Shown here piece after piece: positions 1 through 8,967 of a stretch of 64,000 nucleotides of DNA. The notes below the pieces were generated by a model that did not search any database, was not told the DNA's origin, and was given only the letters and a program-made list of their open reading frames with translations. Origin of the DNA: Esteya vermicola (Eukaryota; Ascomycota; Sordariomycetes; Ophiostomatales; Ophiostomataceae); assembly GCA_002778215.1 (NCBI GenBank), contig PCDM01000018.1:1674001-1738000 (forward strand), written 5' to 3'. Numbering within the stretch: position 1 is the first letter of the stretch; every line of letters begins with the position of its first letter. A program made the translations under genes and the position numbers.

Positions 1-796
1 ACTATTAAAAAGGTAGATGCCTTAAATAAGTAAAGTAATTACTAACTAAATAAGAAGCTACTAAAGGCTTAAGCGTAGGCCTATAGCTAAGGTTATAAAG
101 TAGTTTATCTATTAACCTTATTATTAAGGCTACTACTAGGCTTACTACTACTATTAACTTTACTAAAGGTAGTATAGGCGTTATAGTAGACTATATAGCC
201 GTTAACGCTACTAACGTAATAACTACTATTACTATAGTTTTTAACAAAGGGTTACCTTCTACTTCTCTTACTAGCGTTAAGCCTTATGTTTATAAGGCTA
301 ATAAGTTAGCTAAGTAAGTAGACTAAAAGTATAAACAACGTATAACACTAGTAATAAGTAGTAAAGAAGCTAAAAAAGGTAAGTTATTACTAATTAGATT
401 AACTAAGGTTAATAAGCCTTAAATATAAACGTATATAGTATAATTTCACTAGTAACAAGCTAAATAAGCAGCTTAGTAATGGCTAAATAAAGGCATAGCT
501 TTATATAGCTTATTTACTAGGTTTATAATAACGTTAATATACTTAAAAGTAGCAAGCTTACATTTAAAGGTAGTAAGCTTATATTAAAGAGCTATAACAA
601 GTAAAAGTAAGAGTAAAGTAAAATAATAAGTCTACTTTACATTTTATTTACCTTACAATTTTAAACGCTATTACTAGCTATAAATAAAGACTATTAAACA
701 ATATTATATACAAACTATACAACCTATTTACAACGTTTACAAATATATAATTAATACCTATTAGCTTAAAAGTATTAGTCTTAAAAAAGGTGTAAT
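1..796 (+). mobile_element. Family A Ty3/gypsy, 3' internal end (copy A3)
   Basis: AT-rich, stop-riddled DNA that aligns by eye with 39420-40233, the stretch between the pol region and the 3' LTR of the full family A element at 33012-40645. Its right edge runs straight into an A-type LTR at 797. The element continues to the left outside the window. Differences from the other A copies are mostly C/T and G/A, as expected from RIP. No intact reading frame is visible. Confidence 0.75.
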
Positions 797-1572
797 TATT
801 ATAAATAAATAAAAAAGCAACTATAAAGGCCTAATATAGGCTATATATAAGCGTTATATAAACTTTATAAATATAAATATATAATAGCTAATTAAACAAG
901 TAGTAAGCGTTATATAACCTATAAATATAAATAGGACTTAAATGGATATAAAAAAGTAGTCTATACTTAATTAAGTAAAGTAGTAGTAAATACACACTTT
1001 ATAATTAGTTAAATAGCTACTAAGTTTAAAGGATAAGGCCTAATTAAGACTAGTATACTTAGTACTAAGTATAAAGTACGTACTATAACTAACGTTATAG
1101 TACCTATACTTAAAATAAAGAGCAAATTAGGTCAAGGCTTCGCCTTAACATCCTCTACTTTAAAAGGTATAAATAGACAAGACGTAGCTACTAAAAGACA
1201 GGCAAATAAAAAGGAATAAAATAAATAAAATCGGCTATAATAAGTTTTATATATAACGCCTACAAGTGCGTCTCCTATGTTCCTACCTACTAGCAAGCCG
1301 CTTATAGAGCATAGTATAGGAGGAGGGACTATTAATTAATTAGTTAATAGTCCTTCCTTATACTATTCTACGTACTATAATAGTTGTTAGTAGTGTATGT
1401 AGTTTTATATGTGTGGTAGGTAGTTTCTACACTTAGTACTACTTTTATATAGCTAGTTTGTCCTTTTTACTAAATATAAAGGGATAAGACTTAGTTTTTA
1501 TATAATACTACTCTTACTTATTGCCCTTTTATAATTGATTACTTTACTAACGTAGTTATTTAGTCTATAATA
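797..1572 (+). mobile_element. Family A 3' LTR, split by a family B LTR
   Basis: Two LTR halves, 797-1065 and 1440-1572, match the 5' and 3' parts of the 412-bp family A LTR (compare 40234-40645). They are separated by a 370-bp family B LTR that brought a 4-bp duplication (GTAC at 1062-1065 and 1436-1439). The A LTR ends next to TTAAAG, where family C sequence resumes (compare about 32800), so this A copy had inserted into a C element. TTAAA is the probable target duplication; the left partner lies outside the window. Confidence 0.75.
1066..1435. mobile_element. Solo LTR of family B, inserted in an A LTR
   Basis: A 370-bp unit in inverted orientation relative to the B LTRs at 13453-13821, 25706-26074 and 59856-60221. 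It begins TAAGTATAAAG, ends CTACACTTA, and is flanked by the direct duplication GTAC. Near its middle is the family's near-perfect palindrome (about 1325-1353, ggactattaattaa followed by its complement). It contains no internal element sequence, so it is most simply a solo LTR left by LTR-LTR recombination. Confidence 0.75.
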
Positions 1573-4170
1573 TTAAAGTATTAGTTAACTTAAAAAGTAT
1601 TACTAAATACTTATAATAGCTATACTACGTCTTAAATATAGTCTTTTACTTATCCTTTTTATATATTTATATTCTACTAAACGTATTTTTTATATTTATA
1701 GTTAAAAAACTTTATAATTTTTAGTCTTATTTAAAATCTTAAAAATTAAGGATAAAAAGTATTAATTTTTAACTAAAATCTTATCTAGCTTATAATAATT
1801 AATATATAGTTATAAAGTACTATTATATTTTAGTATAAAAAGAATTAAGAGGCTTATAAAGCTTTTTAAGTTTTAAATTTATTCTTTTTATAATGCCTTT
1901 TATAAGTACTTTTAAAATATAATAAGCTTTTTTTAAGATAAAAAATATAGTTCTTTATATAATAATTACGTTTTAAAGAGTAAGTTAATTATATAATTTA
2001 TATTTTAGTAAATTAGTAGGCTAATAGTATTCTTTATAAAAAATACGTCTTTATATTTATAAAGCTTAAGTAGTATCTTTATAAGCCTTTTATAGTCTTT
2101 TTAAGGCTTTTTATTTAAAAGATTAATAAACTTTTTTACTTATACTAATATATAGTAAGTAATAGTATTTATTACGCATTTTTAAATAGTCTTTACTAGT
2201 TTAACTTTAAGCTTATATAACTACTACTTTTTATTAGTAAAGTATAATAATATTTTTTTATTAAATAAAGTAAAGATATTTAAAAGTATTAGTATATTAT
2301 TATTAGTATAGTCTAGTTTTATATAATAATAAGTAAATTATTGTTTTTTTTAGTTAGTATTTAGTAGCTAAATTATAATTACTTATATACTATAAACTTA
2401 TAGCTTTAAGTTATTAAGTACTTATATTAATAGTAAAAGCTTTATAAACTTTAGTAAGCTTAGTACCTTTATAAATTTCTAGTCTACTACGTTAATTTTA
2501 CTACTATAGTTTAAATTAATAAATACAAAGTAATTACTATTTATAATAACTTATACTTTTATTTATAGCCTTTTATTAATTAAGATAATATTTATAATCT
2601 TAAAGTGTCCTTTTAAAGGCTATTTAAGCTTTTCCTTTACTTTTATCCTTCTTACTTATATTATCAAAGTTGTTATTATTATTAACTTTAGTAGAATTAA
2701 CTTAAGCGTCTTTTTTTAGTAGTTTACTTAGTCTTCTTTCTTTTCTTTATATTTAACGTAGTCTTTTTTTATTACTTATTTAAAAGACTATTCTTTTATA
2801 GCTTATTTATACACTTTTATACAAAGTATTAATTAATAGTATAAACTATACCTTTTATAACTAATAAGCGTCTTATCTTATTACTTAAGCTTATATAATA
2901 TATAACTACTATATATTTTTTAAGTAAAAGGCTATTTTTTTTCTTTAAGAAGCTTATATATATATAGTAGTTATTAAGGCTTTAACTTAAAAGTTAGTAA
3001 GATTTTTTTAAGTGTGTTATTATAGTAGTAAATACTTTTACTTTTAACGTTAATATATTTAACTAGGCGTTAAAGACGTCTTAAAAGTAAAAGCTTTTTA
3101 ATTACTTTTATTCTAGTAATACGTTAATATACTACTTTTAATAAATAAAAAATAGTTTATTTATAAGCTAAAACGTTAAGTTAATTTTATTAATATTTTA
3201 AATGTATTATTAAAACGCTAATTTAAATATGTACCTTATTAATTTATACTACTTTTATTATTATAAAATATATTAACAAATTTTTATATTTTTTAAATAG
3301 TTTAAGCTTTAAGTTGTATACTTAACTATTATTATTTAATAGCGTTTAACTACTAGCTTATAATAGTATTATAAAAGTTGAATCTTTTTTATTAGAATTA
3401 TTTATATTTAGCTTTTAAACCTTTAAAGTAGTTTATAAATCTTTAATTAATAGTTATATTATATATATATATATATAGTCTTTCTACTTATACTATTTAA
3501 CTTTACTTATAATTATACTACTTTTATATATATTATTAGTAACTATTAAAAAGCGTATTTAATAAGCCTTTAATATAACTAATTTAACTATTATTTTATT
3601 GTTTATAAATATTGTATTAATTAGTATAAACCTTATTAAGTCTTTAAATAATACTTTATATAGCTCTTATTAACTTTAAAGCCTTTAAAATAATTAGTAA
3701 TTTAGTTATTATAACAAAAGAATTCTTTTAAGTAGTTAAAAAAAGGAATTTATTAATATAGAAGTATTTATAAAGTAAGTACTAAGTACTACTATAACTA
3801 GATAGAAAATAATATTAACTTTATAATACTTAAGTTATATATATAAAAATATATTAAAATATAAATAAATTCTTATCCTTTTTATTAAAGAAGGGTATAG
3901 TAGTATTATATAAATATAAAAAATGTCTAATAGTCTACTTAATCTAACTAATTATAAAAAGTACTTAAGAACCCTTTAAAGTCTACCCTTAGTATCTTAA
4001 ACCACTTACTACTATTTTATCCCTTAGCTAATTATAGTAAGGCGCCTATAAATTAACTATTTAACTAATTATAGCGGGACTCTGTAAGGACCCCTAACGG
4101 TCTGTGCATAGTGACTCGATGGCGCTTAGTTACTAGACATCTGCTAGTGATTCTTATTAAAACTGTAACA
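1573..4170 (-). mobile_element. Family C Ty3/gypsy, 5' part (copy C2), RIP-degraded
   Basis: 1573-1800 aligns with 32800-33006, and 1800-3756 aligns with 40655-42796. This is the same order as in the full C element once the nested A copy is removed. The copy ends in a 414-bp LTR (3757-4170, ending aactgtaaca), which is the 5' LTR because C is coded on the minus strand. The left side is cut by the A insertion ending at 1572. No open frame survives. The last 130 bp of the LTR keep more GC than the rest, so RIP was uneven. Confidence 0.75.
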
Positions 4171-4454
4171 TTTACGTTATAAGAGTTTATAACTTCTAGC
4201 TAGTACATGCCTACTCTATCTCTCCTTTAAGGCTTTTAGCTAAAAGGACAAGAGATAGACTTAGTAGTATTAGTAAGGGACTTTAACCTTTACCGTACTT
4301 GCTAAGACGCCTATAGTAGAAAATCGACTAGAGCTTCTTCTACCTCCCCTTTTAAAAAGACCTACTAAAACCCTAAGCACTAAAAGCGTTCGTTAACTCT
4401 AGACCTTTGCTAGGCTAGCCCTAGCCTTAGGACTAGTCTAGTACTAGTTAAATA
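4171..4454. other. Unassigned AT-rich spacer, moderately RIP-affected
   Basis: This stretch retains more C and G than its neighbours (for example runs like ctacctccccttt near 4340). I found no reading frame and no clear match to the A-D repeat families elsewhere in the window. Confidence 0.4.
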
Positions 4455-4623
4455 GTTAGGGTTAAAAAGTAAATATATATATATAATACTCCTTTTTAAT
4501 AAAAAAGGCTTATCTTAATCTACCTATATATATATATAGAATTTAGTCTACATATATTTAACTAAATACTACTTTCTACCTAGCTATAGTTATTATACGT
4601 ACTTAACTATAAATACTTTTATA
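4455..4623 (+). mobile_element. Fragment of a family C LTR
   Basis: It matches the right half of the solo C LTR at 8553-8967 (about 8810-8967) in the same orientation, ending in the same ataaatacttttata. The left half is missing. Diverged by C/T and G/A changes; no target duplication recognised. Confidence 0.6.
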
Positions 4624-5022
4624 CTTTATTTTAATATATGTTAAAGTATATACTACTATAAATAATAGTATAAGCTTTAAGACTAAGCTAGCAATCAATA
4701 GTCCTATTAACTATTATAATAGTGGCGAATTTGTCTTAATTAAGCTTTATAGTATGTAAAGAAAAGGATTAATTAAAAAATGCTAAAATTTGCGATGCTA
4801 GTATAATTTTGGCGCCTTACTATAATATATGAGAATAAATACATATTTGAAACTATCTACTTATTATAGTAAATAGTATATATTATATTCTATAATACTA
4901 AGGGGTATTATGTTTATACCTGAATATATTAGTACGTAATCATAATTATATAATTTAACTACTATGCTAGTATTTCTAACAAACATTACATTTTGTGAAT
5001 AGAGCTCCTTATTTCATTCATT
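4624..5022. promoter_or_regulatory. Upstream region of CBP4, RIP-block edge
   Basis: This is the last AT-rich sequence before the gene island. CA and TG dinucleotides reappear from about 4800 onward, marking the edge of the mutated block. The final 100 bp must hold the CBP4 promoter and 5' leader, but no specific element can be named. Confidence 0.4.
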
Positions 5023-5621
5023 ATGCCTCCCTTAAAAAAACCTGTTAACTGGTGGCTTTGGACTAAAATGACAATTGGGTAAGCCTTACGAAGCATCTGT
5101 TTTACACTTGTGTGTGTAATGCCCCCCCCCCCCCCCCCCCCATCCCTGGTGAAACATGGAAGTCTGTATATTTGATATGTTTTTATTATAGAAAATAATC
5201 TTAGAAAGGATGCTGATCATTATGTCTAGTGGCGCTGCCATGGTTATAGGTGGTCCCATGCTAACTATGTACGTCATGCCAACAGATGAAGAACTCTTCG
5301 AGAAGTACAACCCGGAGTTGCAAAAACGGAGCCTGGAGCGTCGTTCCGAGCGTCAGCAAGAGATCAATGATTGGGTCAAAAATCTCAAACGACAATCTCA
5401 GAGTGAGAGGCCTAGTGAGTATTTATGCTAGACCCTTTAAAATGTAAATAACTAAGACATCTATGGACATAGTCTGGGTTGTTCAAGAGGAAGAAGCCGA
5501 AGCGGCTAGAGAAATTAAACTGCGAGGCACTATGCGTCTTACCGACGAAGTCCAGGCACAACGTGAAGCTATGCGGAAAGAGGCTGGGCTAGCAGAGAGC
5601 GGTGTAGGTGTTAAGAGGTAG
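5023..5621 (+). CDS. CBP4: Cbp4, assembly factor for ubiquinol-cytochrome c reductase (complex III)
   Basis: Three exons, join(5023..5078, 5230..5414, 5473..5621), encode 129 residues. Family knowledge: Cbp4 is a small mitochondrial inner-membrane protein that binds newly made cytochrome b and is needed to assemble the bc1 complex. Seen here: a short N-terminus rich in Trp (residues 10-13), one hydrophobic, glycine-rich segment at about 15-35 (likely membrane anchor), then the family signature PTDEELFEKYNPELQKRSLE (36-55). PIWVVQ follows across the second splice, then a charged helical tail. Intron 1 (5079-5229) has GTAAG, a CTGAT branch site and TAG; intron 2 (5415-5472) has GTGAGT and TAG. 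Both junctions keep the frame and restore motifs known from fungal homologues. The start at 5023 is chosen because it supplies the NWWLW/KM membrane-proximal part that an ATG within the track after intron 1 would lack. It is convergent with the phosphatase gene downstream. Confidence 0.94.
5079..5229 (+). other. CBP4 intron 1 with a 20-nt C homopolymer
   Basis: A 151-bp spliceosomal intron, longer than the other introns in this window (55-96 bp). It contains an uninterrupted run of 20 C at 5122-5141, preceded by a short TG repeat. The tract is likely to vary in length between isolates and to cause sequencing errors. Confidence 0.85.
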
Positions 5622-5875
5622 ATGACGACTCTGCCCCCCCTTGCCATCTGCAAAGATATTACATGTGAAAATAGGCCTACGAGGAGTGTGCGAGCGCCTA
5701 ACGCACCTACCGTTTACATTATTCGGTTAAAAGGTTGTGCCGCTTTAGTAAAGGAAATTACTTTAGAGCCTGGTCTCTATAGGTCGAGCTCTACTAATTT
5801 TATATAATAGATCAGACTAGATTATAATTCCTGCTCGAAAATACGTTTATATTAGAGGTAGTCAATACATGGCAC
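5622..5875. other. Convergent intergenic region between CBP4 and the phosphatase gene
   Basis: A 254-bp spacer that must contain the 3' ends of both transcripts. A 61-codon frame here starts next to the CBP4 stop and has no recognisable motif, so I treat it as non-coding. No terminator element can be assigned with confidence. Confidence 0.5.
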
Positions 5876-7483
5876 TTATTCGGCCATGTTCTTATCAAGA
5901 CTCTCTTTGTCGGCTGCTAGTTCTGCAATCTCCGCGCTGGTGAATCCGAGCAAGTACAGGAGATCTAAAAGTGACGGTCGGTTGAGGCGTGCATCAGCCT
6001 CCAACTGAACAACTGGCTTCGCATGCCACGCAACACCAAGCCCCGCTGTAGCCAACATCAGCAAATCATTGGCCCCATCACCAACCGCTATGGTCTGCCG
6101 TAAATCTATATCCTCTTTTGCTGCAATTTGTTTCAAAAGCTCGCATTTCCGTTCTCGACCTACAATTACGCCCTGGACATCACCCGTCAAACAGCCATTC
6201 GCGTCAACAAGTACATGGTTCGCATATGCGTAATTGATTCCAAGTTCGTTGGCCAACCACTCAGTTAAAGGTTGGAACCCACCGCTGAGAACTGCTGTGC
6301 GAACACCAAGCCTGCGAAGTGCTCGCAGGAGAGCATGCACACCATTAGTCACATTAAGGTGCGAACGCAAAGAATCAAAAAGGGTCGATGGCAAACCAGT
6401 AAGCAAGTGTACGCGCTCACGAAAGGCTTCCTCGAACTGCAGTTCACCACCCATTGCCCGATTCGTAATATCTGTGACTCTTGCAGCTATCTCGGGTGTG
6501 AGAGACTCGGCTAGCAGATCAATCACTTCTTGTTTGATCAGCGTACTATCCATATCGAATACAACTAAACGAGGGTGACGGCGCCACAAAGTGTCGATTT
6601 GTAGTATAACCTCAACGTTCCATTCCCGCTCAAATCGATACAGCTGTTCGTGCCGCCGTAGGTAAACTACACCTAAAGCTGGTATAGGGCTCAAGATAAT
6701 CTCAACGACATGAGGCTGTAAGGCATCGTCCAGATACCGATGACTTGCTTTGAGATCGGAGCCATAACCATTATAGCGAAGCATTGGATCGGCTTCATCA
6801 TTTACCAATTCTCTTACGCTTTTTCCCGTATGATGCGGAAAAGTAGACATTAGGTGCAGGAAGGCAGCAATGCAAATAGGGCTGACATAAGAGCCATACA
6901 AACCATCACGTGGTGCCTCAGAATCTTCCGCTGGCAACTCCATTGGAAAGTCTGTAGGTAATATTGTCGGCGCCAAGTTGGAAGGTATCTGCCGATCCAC
7001 AGTATCACGTCGTCTTTCGGCCTTTTCCTGGGCAGTACTTGTAGCAGAAGGTTTATATTGTTCTGCTTTCAGTCGCAATTCAGTATTTGTTGTTGGGGCT
7101 TGGTAGTGGTTGCAATTCTTATAAAATATCGTTGCGACAAGTCTCTGGTTTGTAACGGAAACACCATTGGTAGGAGTACAGTTGACGTGGATCAAATTGT
7201 GGACGACATCACTTTCAAAGCCGGATGGCGGAGAACATGTAGTGGGGATCCCACTAAAGCGCTGCTGCTTTGATGCTGCGGCACCGATGTTTCCTTGTTG
7301 GGGGTATTGCGCATGCTGCGGGAAAATATCTGCCCCGTCCTCGACCACTTCGTCTATGCCATAATGACTCGCTGGCCTAACCTCGCAATTTTCCAGGCTC
7401 TTTCTCTGACGGTTATGCGGTGGCTCCAACGAAGATGATTCTGATGTCAACACTGCGCTGTTTGGCACACGAGGAGATTGCAT
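5876..7483 (-). CDS. SER2: Phosphoserine phosphatase (HAD superfamily), last step of serine biosynthesis
   Basis: A single-exon gene of 535 residues from the ATG at 7483. An in-frame ATG at 7567 would add 28 residues rich in Cys and Phe; I prefer the inner start because its context has a purine at -3 and the extra residues look non-conserved. The enzyme hydrolyses O-phospho-L-serine to serine. HAD motifs are complete (numbering from the 7483 start): motif I DMDST at 310-314 with the nucleophile and acid Asp 310/312; motif II SGG at 400-402; the motif III Lys in GRERK at about 446; motif IV GDGANDL at 468-474. The cap region carries the family-typical ITNRAMGGELQFEEAF. The N-terminal 170 residues are low-complexity, while 110-125 (VATIFYK) and 258-290 look like the less conserved N-terminal domain of fungal homologues. 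The protein is longer than many fungal ones because of this N-terminus. Cytosolic by family. Confidence 0.93.
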   Translation of the reverse strand: MQSPRVPNSAVLTSESSSLEPPHNRQRKSLENCEVRPASHYGIDEVVEDGADIFPQHAQYPQQGNIGAAASKQQRFSGIPTTCSPPSGFESDVVHNLIHVNCTPTNGVSVTNQRLVATIFYKNCNHYQAPTTNTELRLKAEQYKPSATSTAQEKAERRRDTVDRQIPSNLAPTILPTDFPMELPAEDSEAPRDGLYGSYVSPICIAAFLHLMSTFPHHTGKSVRELVNDEADPMLRYNGYGSDLKASHRYLDDALQPHVVEIILSPIPALGVVYLRRHEQLYRFEREWNVEVILQIDTLWRRHPRLVVFDMDSTLIKQEVIDLLAESLTPEIAARVTDITNRAMGGELQFEEAFRERVHLLTGLPSTLFDSLRSHLNVTNGVHALLRALRRLGVRTAVLSGGFQPLTEWLANELGINYAYANHVLVDANGCLTGDVQGVIVGRERKCELLKQIAAKEDIDLRQTIAVGDGANDLLMLATAGLGVAWHAKPVVQLEADARLNRPSLLDLLYLLGFTSAEIAELAADKESLDKNMAE

Positions 7484-7860
7484 TGCTATTAGATACGTCG
7501 TCGGTTCTCTGCAAGTAAAGTAGCCGCGAAATAAGAGGCTTCCAAACATACAAAAATTACAAAACATTTATTTCTCATATGACCTAGACAAAGAAATAAG
7601 GGACCAGGGAAAAGAAGGGAGGAGAAGAAATGTATAAGAAGCATACAAGGAGTAGAGTTATTAATCTGCAAAAGTCTAGCGCGTAAAATTCGGTTTTTTA
7701 TAAAATACTGTAAGTCAGTCACATGCCCCCCTTCTACACCCCCCTTTTACACTTTTTTAGCCAAAATCGCGCTTTCCTATACTCGTGCCACACCCCACTT
7801 TTAGGCATGCGTAAAAACGCGCACTACTAAAAGGTAGTACTACTCAGACAAATAAATCAC
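7484..7860. promoter_or_regulatory. Upstream region of the phosphatase gene
   Basis: Contains the 5' leader and probable promoter of the minus-strand phosphatase. On the plus strand, C-rich runs occur at about 7723-7745 (gccccccttc, accccccttt), and the sequence tcagtcacatg precedes them. These are not seen elsewhere in the window. Overlapping short frames here are not convincing. From 7860 outward the composition shifts to the AT-rich type. Confidence 0.45.
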
Positions 7861-8029
7861 CTAGTCTAATAATACATATTCCTACAAAAACAACTTTAAA
7901 AATCTGTATTTTATTCTTACAGCTAGCTACAGCTAAAAACTTAACCAAAGATTGTTTATAACTAGCTATACTATATTTATTACTAGAAAATACTATAAAT
8001 ATAGGAATATCTTATAGCTTTTAAATAAA

Positions 8030-8232
8030 AAAGAATTAACTAATTTTACATTTAAATATTTTTACTAATATTCAAAAATTACACAAAATTATTAATATAT
8101 TATAGTTATTTACTTTATTTGTTTACATCTATTATTTAAAGTGTTTATACTAAGAATAATATATAGTTATTATTAGTATATTTCCTTTTATATTAGTAAT
8201 TAGTATATAATAAGTAGTAATAACTCTTTTTA
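8030..8232. repeat. Left arm of a long inverted repeat
   Basis: The reverse complement of this stretch aligns by eye with 12573-12765, including the shared stretches aataactataatatatt and ttaataatt and the same order of motifs over about 200 bp. The two arms enclose a solo C LTR and the copia element. They may be the ends of an older element or duplicated sequence that was later invaded. Confidence 0.6.
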
Positions 8233-8552
8233 TAGCTTAAGCTTATATATTATAAAAAGACTACCTTTTACTATATACTATTATAAAAAATATAGGAACT
8301 TATATATAGCTTAAGCTTGTTTATAATATATAAAGAATATTCTTATAAATTAAGTTCACCTGTTTATTATTAAGTATTTATACTTTTTTTAATATTAAGA
8401 TAGCTTTTTTAAAAAGAACGTTAATAATTATAAGTAACTTAACTTTATTATTAAATTTTATAGTTTATATTTAAACTTTTTAAAAAAGTTATAGTAAAAA
8501 GAAAAAAAAAAGAAGAACTTAAAAACCTTAAAAATTCCTTTAATAATAATAC
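8233..8552. other. AT-rich spacer, nothing recognised
   Basis: RIP-type AT-rich DNA between the inverted repeat arm and a solo C LTR. No reading frame and no match to families A-D was found. Confidence 0.4.
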
Positions 8553-8967
8553 TATTACAGTTTTAATAAGAATTACTAATAGACGCTATATAACTAAGCG
8601 TAGTTAAGGCACCGCATACAGACCGTCTAAGGTCCCTACAGGGTCCTACTATAATTAGTTAGATAGTTAATCTATAAGCGACTTACTATAATTAGCTAAG
8701 GGATAGAATAGCGGTAAGCCGTTCTAAGATGCTAAGAGTAGACTTTAAAGGGTCTTTAAGCGCTCTTTATAATTAGCTAAATTAAGTAGACTAATAGATA
8801 TTTCTTATATTTATATAGTACTACTATACTCCTTCTTAATAAAAGGGATAAGAATTTATTCTTGTTTTTACACACTTATACGTATACGATTTAGTTATTA
8901 TAAAGTTAATGTTATCTTTTACCTAGTTATAGTAGTGTATAGTACTAATCTTATAAATACTTTTATA
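8553..8967 (+). mobile_element. Solo LTR of family C
   Basis: Exactly 415 bp, the same length as the LTRs at 27745-28159 and 42797-43211, in the opposite orientation. It begins TATTACAG (mutated TGTTACAG) and ends ACTTTTATA. Neither flank continues into C internal sequence, so it is solo. No clear 5-bp target duplication is left. Confidence 0.75.

Noticed and set aside
5622..5807. 61-codon plus-strand frame after CBP4
   Set aside because: Starts at the base after the CBP4 stop, lies in a convergent intergenic spacer and matches nothing recognised.
6234..6578. 114-codon plus-strand frame inside the phosphatase gene
   Set aside because: Complementary-strand shadow of a clearly conserved HAD domain; no recognisable motif.
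7489..7722. 77-codon minus-strand frame upstream of the phosphatase
   Set aside because: It overlaps the phosphatase 5' end in another frame, has no motif and lies in promoter/leader sequence.
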